64,000 bases of DNA from Molanna angustata (taxonomy: Eukaryota > Arthropoda > Insecta > Trichoptera > Molannidae), in contig OY754972.1 of assembly GCA_963576475.1 (NCBI GenBank), positions 10,003,062 to 10,067,061 on the forward strand, given 5' to 3'. Below, one piece after another: positions 55,930 through 64,000 of this stretch. Both the position numbers and the translations under genes were made by a program. The notes below the pieces were generated by a model. The model made no database searches and was not told the DNA's origin. It worked only from the letters and a program-made list of their open reading frames with translations. Within the stretch, counting starts at the first letter, position 1. Every line of letters begins with the position of its first letter.

Positions 55930-56440
55930 ACTAACGTTGGTAACCCTGGTCGCGATCTGTAAATTGACGAGATGTAAAAAATATGGACATGTGGGTTTGC
56001 GGTCTGCTGACGTTTTTTGGACACTTTACAGTTGTTGTCGACGATACCGCAGGACGGTCGAACCTCTCTCGTGAAGAGCTCTCACAACAGAGGACATAAA
56101 CAAACCACCATTACTATCATACCAAAGTCATTAATATACCCTATACCAACCGTTAACTACCTACCTTCATATCTACACGCACTGAGAGAACCTCTTCCGT
56201 CCTTGTCACATGTACCATGTACCAACTGGAAACTGGACTCATTAACTATTATTGTTGCACATACGATTACTTTTTATTTCTTTATCTTGATATAACCATG
56301 GTACCTTCCTCTCGTTTCGTCTGGTGTCAATTTTGAAATTTCTTTTTGGCTCATCGATCCACATATAACTTCAGAGGTTTGTCTACAATACACATGCATC
56401 GCCTTGTAGCTTCTCAGTTATATCTATAATAAGTGTAATC
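55930..56440. other. Interval without recognised genes
   Basis: The 92-codon frame 56017-56295 is not recognisable. No repeat partner seen. Confidence 0.35.
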
Positions 56441-56469
56441 TTTGATTTTTTTTTGTATAATTGATGAAC

Positions 56470-56670
56470 CTGAATATATATTTACACGATGTGATCATTG
56501 CTTTCCTATTATAGATAAACCTGAGAAACCATAAGGCGATGTGATCGATATTTTTGTTTTGTGGTAAACCTAAGAAGCCTTAACGTGCTGTGATCGATAG
56601 TTTGTACTATACATAAACCTGAGAAGCCATTACGCGATGTAATCCATAGTTTTTGTATTATAGATAAAGA
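56470..56670 (+). repeat. 51-bp minisatellite, left part (about four diverged units)
   Basis: Units with AAACCTGAGAAGCCATTACG, GCGATGTAATCGATAG and TTTTGTATTATAGATAAA. The array is interrupted at about 56670 by a LINE and resumes at about 57448. Confidence 0.85.
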
Positions 56671-57447
56671 TTTTTAGAGAGGGAATAAGCCATCAATTTG
56701 AATGTTATAATGACAGGCTGGTTTATCTTCAACTGATATCATTAAACAATAGACGTAAAATCGCAGATATGATGATACTATATAAAATATTAAATTATCA
56801 GTTAGATGTACCAAATATCCTTCCACAAATTCAAATAACAGTACCAATTAGAAATACTACAATTAGAAATATTTTTAACTTAAAATTCTTTAACACAAAT
56901 ATCGGTTATTTATCTCCAGTTCCTCGCCTAATCAGAATGTACAACTCATTTCATCAAATTAATAATATTGATATATTCTCAAACTCCAAATTAACCTTCA
57001 AAAAACACATAATATCCCAGTTCCTAACATCTTAATTCTCTTGTATAAATTTATGTATACCTTCTCTGTTTATTTTTTTATATTCAATTATTGTTTAATT
57101 CTCATATTTCATTTGTTTAATTTTTGTGTTCATATTTCATTTGTTTAATTTGTGTATTCATATTTCATTTGTTTAAATTGTAGTGGACTCAAAGATAAAA
57201 ATCTTTGGGTCTACAACTGTGAACTTGCTATGTAACTTCCACCCGCAACATAATAATTATAGGTATATGTAGGTATATAAAATAGACACTGCACCTTCCG
57301 TACACTGCATAGTGTAGTGTAGGTAGGAAGCAGTATACCTACATACAATACTAACAATGTACTTCCTATGTATAACTATGCGCAGAAAATTTTGGGCATT
57401 CATGCCTGTGTCTGTGCTCAATTAAATAAAATAAAATAAAAAAAATA
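56671..57447 (+). pseudogene. CR1/Jockey-type LINE 3' end inserted in the 51-bp minisatellite
   Basis: Plus strand encodes REGISHQFECYNDRLVYLQL, NRRKIADMMILYKILNYQLD, a VPIRNTTIRNIF-like block, VPRLIRMYNSFHQINNIDIF and LTFKKHIISQFLTS with a stop at 57035. The 3' UTR contains a hairpin at 57181-57214 (GGACTCAAAGAT / ATCTTTGGGTC), and the element ends in AATAAAATAAAATAAAAAAA followed directly by minisatellite sequence. 5' truncated. Confidence 0.8.
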
Positions 57448-57948
57448 AACCTGAGAAGTCATTACGCGACTGCGTCAATATTTTGTGGACAAACCATAAA
57501 ACGATACGATTCATAAGGCGACGTGGTCATTTATTTCTGTAATGTGGATAAACCTGAGGTGCCATAACGCGATGCAATCGATGTTTTTGTATTACGGAGA
57601 AACCTGAGAATTCATAACGCGTCATTTTTTTTACAATATACCTGAGGAACCATTACGCTATGTCTTTATAATATTATGGAGAAACTTGAGAAGCAATTAC
57701 GCGAAATAATCGATAATTTTTGTATTATATACAAACCTGAGAAGCCATTACGTGATATAATCGATAGTTTTTGTATTATAGATAAACCTGAGAAGCCATT
57801 ACGCGATGTAATCGATAGTTTTTGTATTATAGACAAACCTGAGAAACCATTACGCGATATAATCAATAGTTTGTGTATTATAGATAAACCTGAGAACCCA
57901 TTACGCGATATAATCGAGAGTTTTTGTATTTTGGATAAACCTGAAAGC
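57448..57948 (+). repeat. 51-bp minisatellite, right part (about nine to ten units)
   Basis: The last six units (57660-57948) are the most regular. Since 51 is a multiple of three, a 129-codon frame (57676-58065) reads a 17-residue repeat (KPEKPLRDVIDSFCIID). I treat the frame as a by-product, but the repeat stays open and keeps its phase over six units. Confidence 0.9.
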
Positions 57949-57949
57949 C

Positions 57950-58295
57950 ACGTGTGTGTTTGTTTTGATTACGGTTTACGACGGTCGCGTATGGCGAAAT
58001 CGTTAATTAATCGCGTAAACCGCGGTACGTGTTCGCACACGTATTGTGTACATCCCGAGGTATGAACGCGGAATGTTTTTTTTGAACACTATCACCTTGC
58101 GGATCGCGGCCCCATTTAGCGCGCGACAAAGTATAAATTTACACTTTTTGTATGGCCTGGCCCCCGAGGCGCAACTCTTGACGAGACCTTCATAATCGTC
58201 CGTCGAAACAAAAAGTATGAAAATATTCCAAATGCGAACAATATAAAATTCCAATTTACGACCTCGAAAAATTAATCAAATTTTCGATTATACTG
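57950..58295. other. Interval without recognised genes
   Basis: Contains CpG-rich sequence around 57975-58050 and 58090-58200. No gene recognised. Confidence 0.35.
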
Positions 58296-58297
58296 AT

Positions 58298-58546
58298 TAT
58301 TTTTAATTTCAAAGTTTTTTCGTCAACACAGTGGAAATTCATAATTATTTTTTAATTTCAAAGTTTTTTCGTCAACACAGTGGAAGGAAATTCATAATTA
58401 TTTTTTAATTTCAAAGTTTTTTCGTCAACACAGTGGAAATTCATAATTATTTTTTAATTTCAAAGTTTTTTCGTCAACACAGTGGAAATTCATTATTTTT
58501 TAATTTCAATGTTTTTTCGTCAACACATTGGAAAATCATAATTATA
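58298..58546 (+). repeat. ~49-bp tandem repeat, five copies
   Basis: CGTCAACACA recurs at 58321, 58371, 58423, 58472 and 58518, each within TTTCAAAGTTTTTTCGTCAA and followed by GTGGAAATTCATAATTATTT. The third unit has a GAAG insertion. Confidence 0.93.
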
Positions 58547-58869
58547 AGTTATACAAAAAAAAATAAAAATAAAGAAATGAAAAGTTTAAACAATGCCTCT
58601 GACGATGCTAGCAGAGACTAGCGAAAACGCTTAGGACATTAAAAATATACATGCTTGTGGATTAAAACTGTGTTTTATTTATTTTTATAGATTTTTTTTT
58701 TAAATAATTTATAATTATTTTTTTGTATTATTATTGTTACCCTCCTTATACCAGCATTTTGTTGTCTGGAGTCATTTATTGTTTAAATTATGTAAAAAAA
58801 ACCGTTTATTTTATACATCTAATACCTATACTGTATAAAGATAGTATAAAAATAAGTATATTATTGAGA

Positions 58870-58985
58870 AGAAGGCATAATTGTTGAACGTTGCGCAAAC
58901 GCATAAAGTGTTCACGTAAACCTGCCGGTGACAGGTCGTGGGCCCTGTGGGTGCCTTGAGTTCCTGGTTCTCCTTTAATATTACA
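58870..58985. repeat. Dispersed LINE 3'-end repeat (GC-rich-tail family), copy 3
   Basis: GTTGAACGTTGCGCAAACGC, GTGACAGGTCGTGGGCCC and TTCCTGGTTCTCC match 45530-45622 in reverse complement. Confidence 0.65.
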
Positions 58986-58989
58986 ACTT

Positions 58990-59300
58990 CTTCTTTATTG
59001 AGATTTCGTAAAATTGTCATAAATTTGTCAGAATGTGTGAATGAAGCATCTGGTCTTGCCGCTTTTCGTCGCCTAGGTATTGAGTACATAAAGAAACGAG
59101 TGGGTTGTAGCCAATACTAAACTCTCCACACCATAGTAAGCGTTCATTTTTTCTTATTAGATTCTTAAACAAATATATGATTCCCAGAGGACAAAAGTTT
59201 TCACAATACACCATACACACAAAAACATTGTCACGAAACTCAAAGCATGCACTTTCTACATGATACCTGTTGAGAAATTTTAAGTAAAATTGCATTACTA
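58990..59300. other. AT-rich interval without recognised genes
   Basis: Short frames only; no support for a gene. Confidence 0.35.
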
Positions 59301-59304
59301 GCAA

Positions 59305-59395
59305 GATGAGCATGTATCAATGTTGATGAGGCGATGTATGCGTCAAGATAGAAGAATGCGGCGTTCGGTTCTCACTGCCTACCCCTTGAGTAAGA
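59305..59395 (+). pseudogene. RTE-type LINE fragment (family B), last ~90 bp
   Basis: GATGAGCATGTATCAATGTT through GCGGCGTTCGGTTCTCACTG and CCTACCCC parallels 60950-61045. The tail is lost. Confidence 0.65.
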
Positions 59396-59399
59396 TAGA

Positions 59400-60480
59400 A
59401 GTGGAGAGTAAAAAATACACTTGTCTATAGAGACACATACAATATCAATATGAAGTTGATCACTCAATTTTCCCATACAGAAGCTATTTTACTTCTGTTA
59501 TATACATTTTTCATACAAATATGAAATTTATTTCACATTAATATGCAGAGTATGCAGACCATAGATTTTTTTTTTTTTAATTTTGTCTATTTGAATACAT
59601 TTTTGATGAGTGTATTTTTTGAATCAAAATTTCAAACAGTATAAAAATATCTCCATTTTCCAGACCGTGAGAGCATTTTGAAAACTTGGACAAATGATAT
59701 CATAGAGAAGAAATATCTATGGATATACCTAATACGGATATCTATGGAAAACTTATCAGCTCTAAGTTCATGGACTTCGCATATATGATATCAATATGAA
59801 GTCAATCTTCTCTATGAATTCAAGTTGCTAATTAATCAATATTAAAGAAATTGCGTTTATTTTTACTCCTCACTAACCCAAGGGGATATAGTGGGGAGTT
59901 ATAAATTCGCATTTTTAGGGGCTATTTTTTTACTGCAGATTATCAACTAATATCATGTAGAGTTTGTATTCTGAAAGTTTCATCACAATGTATTAGTGTG
60001 TGTATGCTGTTTACTATGTACTGTTTGCTATTTACGCCGTGTTTATTCTTCTTTATAGATTATAGACTAAAGTACTCATTCAATTCTTTTCAAATTTTGC
60101 AAATTTTTATCTAATAATCGCTTAGACCCCGTTAGATTTTGAAGGATATCTGAATAGTGCTTCTTATTTTTTTAACTGTCAAATATTTCAATGTAAACCC
60201 AAGCTCGGGAAACTCGAAATATGTTATTTTTATTCTCAAATTGGTAAAAGGGCTCATCACTTTCATAATGTCATTGAAGCATTGAAGAATTATCAAGTTT
60301 TCATTATCAAATATTTAAATCAAAAATAATTTAACAAACTCATTTCGTGAAAATTTATGCTGAATATTTTCCATAAAAAATTTGAATACTTTGTGGAGTG
60401 ACTTGGTAGTGAGGACTAAACTCCAGTAGTGGATTGCTTATAGAAGCCGAAAACCTTGGCTTGCCTCAAATATAAATGTA
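59400..60480. other. AT-rich interval without recognised genes
   Basis: Includes repeated GATATCAATATGAAGT segments at about 59443 and 59788 and a block shared with 50465-50525. No gene. Confidence 0.4.
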
Positions 60481-60486
60481 AAATGT

Positions 60487-61075
60487 ATGAGTTATGGCAG
60501 GAAACAGAGTGAATGGAGCACTAAGACCAATTATGAATGATCGCAACATATCAAATGATGCCAAAGTTGCCATTCATAACGCCATCGTAGTGCCAACCTT
60601 GACGTATGCAAGTGAAACCTGGACATGGCAGAAGACGCATGAAAGTAGAATAAATGCAGTTGAAATGAGATCCTTAAGAAGGATTTGTAATAGAACGATG
60701 TATGACCGGGTAAGAAATGAGGACATAAGGAAAGAATGTAACATGAAGAAAGATGTCATTACTAGAATGAAAGTGAACACATTGAGATGGTTTGGTCACA
60801 TGGGGAGAATGAATGAGGAGCGCCTGACGAAGAAAATATACAGAGCGGAAAGGAATGGAATGAGAGGTCGGGGACGCCCAAGAAAGGGATGGCACGACCA
60901 TGTGAACGAAATTTTGAAAGACGGAAATGTTAGAAATGTGAACAATAGACGAACATGTATGAGACGATGCATGAATGTGGACGAGGCGAGGGATGCGTGC
61001 CAGGATAGAAAAATGTGGCGTTCGGTTCTCTCTGCCTACCCCGCAAGGGACATGGCGTGATGGTATGTATGTATA
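60487..61075 (+). mobile_element. RTE-type LINE 3' element (family B), intact 188-codon frame
   Basis: The frame 60494-61060 has no interruption. It begins MAGNRVNGALRPIMND and carries VAIHNAIVVPTLTYASETWT, MRSLRRICNRTMYDRVRNED, LRWFGHMGRMNEERL, GRGRPRKGWHDHV and a final MWRSVLSAYPARDMA. These are the post-RT motifs of RTE-like ORF2 proteins; RT and endonuclease are absent, so it cannot act alone. The tail is GGCGTGATGGTATGTATGTA. Five to six further copies lie in the window. The longer ones begin within a few bases of this 5' end, which suggests a defined short derivative and not random truncation. Confidence 0.85.
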
Positions 61076-61364
61076 CCTACCTATATTCACAAGTTTCAAA
61101 AACTGTATTAAACCTATTTTTTTTAGTATATGTAGGTAGATATCTTCTACAAGATTGGAAATTGAAACGTAAATATGATCCTTTTCAGGGCCACAACATG
61201 TCAATGTTGTTTTGGCATGTGATTGAAAAATAATTTTAAAGGCCACTGAATTGATCAACGATGAACCTCTGCTGAAAACGTTAAATTTTCGACTTCAATT
61301 CCCAATTTTCTTTCAGGGATCTAGGCACGTCCCTGCTAAACTCCTCACTAACAAGTCCATAACC

Positions 61365-61592
61365 CACTCGTTTTTTTTTTTTTTTTTTATTTTTTTTTAT
61401 TTTTTTTATAAAAAATGAATATGTCCTTGTTAAACAAGTACATATACATCTTCCTACGTTCCCTAAAATAAGCAAATAAATGCTTGTGCTATAGGTGAAC
61501 GAAATCGGTCGAGGCAGGATTCGAACTCGCGATCACTGGATTACTAACCCAGCACGCTAACCGCTCTGCCATCGACCCATCAATTTGGTTGG
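61365..61592 (-). mobile_element. tRNA-derived SINE (family 2), full copy
   Basis: Minus strand: head GGTCGATGGCAGAGCGGTTA, B-box region CGCGAGTTCGAATCCTGCC, the body with CCTATAGCACAAGCATTTAT and CAAGGACATATTCATTTTTT, and a long A-rich tail (T run at 61371-61405 on the plus strand). Confidence 0.87.
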
Positions 61593-61599
61593 CCACAAC

Positions 61600-62160
61600 C
61601 CACTCGTTTTAATAAAGTAGGTAGGTAGGTACGTAACCTGGTATTAAATATTTGATTTTATAGTTTGTTACTTATTAATTAGTATTTAACTATAAAATTT
61701 AACCAAATTGCGATTTTATTCTCTCGTAGCGTTTGTGGGTGAAATCATAAAATACCGCATGTAAAATTTTATTACTTAATTATTGTTGCGAACAAACCGA
61801 GATAGAAATACATAGTGCTGGTTTGTTTCTCTTATTCTATATTATGTAGGTACTTATGTATGTACTTGTGTTGTTTTATTTTTATTAGTTCTATGAACCG
61901 ACCCGGTAGCATTCGGTAGTAAGACCATTAGTATATTAGTACAGGTATTCTAATTACAGACTCCTATCGACTGTAATATTACTTTTCATTAGTCATGCCA
62001 CACAATACATATCTTCTCTCCACTCTTCTCCTCTCTTCTATTCACTTCTTCTTAATTACACATTTTTTTCATCAACGCAATCAAAATTTTTGTGATATCT
62101 CATAGGTCGGTCTACCAGTCATGTCGATCGGTCTTCGCGTCGAAATTTAAAATGTTTTTT
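61600..62160. other. AT-rich interval without recognised genes
   Basis: Contains GTAGGTAGGTAGGTAC at 61617-61632 and similar short GTAG repeats. No gene. Confidence 0.4.
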
Positions 62161-62165
62161 TTTTG

Positions 62166-62390
62166 TGGCCGACCGCCGTGGCACAGTTTGTAAGCCGTTT
62201 AGCTTCTGTGCGGGCGTCCTGGGTTCGATTTCCATCAGAGAATAAATTTGTTTAAATTCAGTTTTGGCGCAATTCTTGCTTCTTTGCGCTGGAAACACTG
62301 GTTAGTTGGATGAAATTGCCATATGTCAATAAGCTCGCTCCTTGCGAAGGGTGCAAGGAAGTGTTTATTATTATAAATAAATTCTTCACT
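62166..62390 (+). mobile_element. tRNA-derived SINE (family 3)
   Basis: Head with an A-box-like GTGGCACAGTTTGTAAGCCG and B box CTGGGTTCGATTTCC. The body has TTGCGCTGGAAACACTGGTT, GAAATTGCCATATGTCAATA and GGGTGCAAGGAAGTGTTTAT. The body also occurs at 44640-44765. Confidence 0.75.
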
Positions 62391-62399
62391 ATAAAGTAA

Positions 62400-62757
62400 G
62401 TATACAATAACTCTTCCATATTGTAATTGCGATATTACTCAATGCTGCAAATCACGCTTTATACTATAACTCTTCCATATCGTAATTGCGGTCTTCCTAT
62501 ATATCTACTACAAATCACGCTTTATACTATAACTCATCCATATTATAATAGCGGTCTTACTCTTTACTGCAAATCACGCTTTATACTATAACTCTTCCAT
62601 ATAGTCATTGCGGTCTTCCTCTACATATACTACAAATCACGCATTATACTATAACTCATCCATATTATAATAACGGTCTTACTCTATACTGAAAATCACG
62701 CTTTATACTATAACTCTTCCGCATTGTAATTGAGATATTACTCTACACTGCAAATCG
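62400..62757 (+). repeat. ~60-bp tandem repeat, six copies
   Basis: ATAACTCTTCCATAT-like starts at about 62406, 62466, 62529, 62589, 62651 and 62710. Units share GTAATTGCG, a TTACTC or TTCCTCTA block, CTGCAAATCACGCTTTATAC. Odd and even units alternate in type (TCTTCC / TCATCC), so the amplification unit may be a dimer. Confidence 0.92.
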
Positions 62758-62929
62758 ATCCCGATTTCGATTTTTTCGCTAAGAATCTATCTTCGTAACG
62801 AATAATAATGCGGAAGAATGATAATGACATATATTCAGCGTTATAAAATATAAACTTGGAATATGAACGTACCTATTTGACCGGAACGTCCTTATAAAGT
62901 TATTGAATCAGACGTATTCTAAATAATTA

Positions 62930-63060
62930 TGAAAATGATGAAAATTTCATAATTTTCATAAATAATTATTTTATTTTATTTTATATTATTTTGTTTCATT
63001 TCATTTCATTTCATTTCATTTTATTTTATTTTATTTTACTTTATTTTATTTTATTTTATG
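62930..63060 (-). repeat. (TTTTA)n/(TTTCA)n run at a SINE tail
   Basis: A pentanucleotide run (ATTTTATTTTA, then ATTTCATTTCATTTCATTTC, then ATTTTATTTTA) that leads directly into the reversed SINE end at 63058. It corresponds to the expanded tail of that SINE. Confidence 0.85.
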
Positions 63061-63150
63061 TAGCTTCTCAGGCAACTAACAGGTACTATGCCAAATAATT
63101 ATTTAACACGCACCCAATAACAAGTTGCCACATTCTGGAGACTTAAAATT
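63055..63150 (-). mobile_element. tRNA-derived SINE (family 1), 3' part
   Basis: TGTAGCTTCTCAGGCAACTA, GTACTATGCCAAATAATTAT, ACACGCACCCAATAACAAGT and TTGCCACATTCTGGAGACTT on the plus strand are the reverse of the SINE body. The head is missing. Confidence 0.8.
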
Positions 63151-63159
63151 AAAATTAAA

Positions 63160-64000
63160 TTTTTTTTTAAATTTTCATCATTTTCATAATTATTCAAAAT
63201 ACGTCTAATTCAGTAACTTTGTAAGAACGTCCCGGCCAAAATAAGTACGTTCCTATTCCTTTTAGTCCAAGTTTATATTTTATAACGCTGAAATAATAAG
63301 ACCGTAAATCTAAAAACTACAATTTTAATATGTTCCTATTTTAGTTACAATAGTTACTGAATATGGGGTAATATCCAATCGTTGTTTCCCGCAGTGGTAT
63401 TATCCTTACCTACACATGAAAAATCAGCTTTTATACGTCACCGGCTCTTGGTCTAATATAAGTAGGTACTAACTCTCACCGGCCAACCTGGTTTTAATCA
63501 CCTGCAGAGATTCAGCATGGCGGAGGCTGCGTCGGCTATTAATTCATTGTCCAGTGTTATTATTACACAAGCAAGATCTGGCTACCGTTTTCATTTCTTC
63601 ATATCATCCCATGCCATAATGGTGGCTATCATATACCCGAGGTGAAGGTTACCAGGATACGGTTTTGTAATAATTATTTCTCTCTAACGTCTCCCAACTC
63701 GGCTCGGACTTAATTATCATTAGTGATTAAATATTCATCTTACGTCGTCCAAACAGTTTCACCGTAATACAATTTCGGTTTAATCTATTTATTTATACTC
63801 GTATTCAGAAGAGCTGTAATTATTTATTAAACTACTTATACAAGGCATTCTTGATGGCTCTGTGTCTCAAAAACTGTTGGCTCTCGTTTCTTTTCGTTCA
63901 TCTGAGAATTAAAGATATGCGCCAAAGATTACCCATTCTGAGATTATTGATTAAGTGCATACAAATACTTTGTTGTTACTTTAGTATATTTTAGAAAATA
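63160..64000. other. Interval without recognised genes
   Basis: The segment 63160-63300 is partly an inverted copy of 62815-62945 (TAAGAACGTCCCGGCCAAAATAAG-like versus CTTATTTTGACCGGAACGTC-like blocks). The rest is unremarkable to the window end. Confidence 0.4.

Overview
The window is a gene-poor, AT-rich stretch of an animal genome, most likely an insect. The evidence is several tRNA-headed SINE families, RTE-, CR1/Jockey-, Penelope- and BEL/Pao-type retroelements, and two BEL/Pao elements primed by a tRNA whose sequence matches insect tRNA-Tyr. I cannot resolve the order (Lepidoptera and Hemiptera are both plausible). I recognise no host protein-coding gene, rRNA or functional tRNA. Nearly every long reading frame belongs to a transposable element or a simple repeat.

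Layout. 1-10.7 kb: SINEs, a small inverted-repeat element, and degenerate non-LTR (LINE) 3' ends. 10.79-23.10 kb: a ~133-bp satellite array (11 units) split by a nested pair of LTR retrotransposons. The outer one (12120-22957, minus strand, 5-bp target duplication CCCTT) is a BEL/Pao element with one gag-pol frame lacking integrase. The inner one (15917-20538, plus strand, duplication AGCCT, two identical 376-bp LTRs) sits inside the outer gag-pol frame. In the inner element the RT, RNase H and integrase are replaced by an uninterrupted Pro/Gln-rich coding segment of about 290 codons ending in an A12 run. 24.1-26.1 kb: a 5'-truncated Penelope-like element (RT plus GIY-YIG) between 94-bp inverted repeats. 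26-33.6 kb: LINE fragments, including a long Jockey/CR1-type RT and an RTE-type 3' end. 34.5-37 kb: three separate minisatellites. 42-46.5 kb: long microsatellites (TTTA, three AT tracts, TTTTA) around a 314-bp palindrome and its third copy, then a GC-rich LINE 3' end and a foldback. 47.5-64 kb: more LINE and SINE fragments, a TIR element inserted in a SINE, a 900-bp inverted-repeat element with a perfect 38-bp palindrome, a 51-bp in-frame minisatellite split by a LINE, and further tandem arrays.

How the parts relate. RTE-type LINE fragments share their 3' tail with a short non-autonomous family, which suggests parasitism of one retrotransposition machinery. The outer BEL element lacks integrase and the inner lacks all pol enzymes after protease; both carry a tRNA-Tyr primer site and (nearly) identical LTR pairs, so both look recently mobilised in trans. 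The most notable points are the Pro/Gln-rich segment carried by the inner BEL element and its primer site, which carries about 40 nt of tRNA-Tyr complement with its single mismatch at tRNA position 58.
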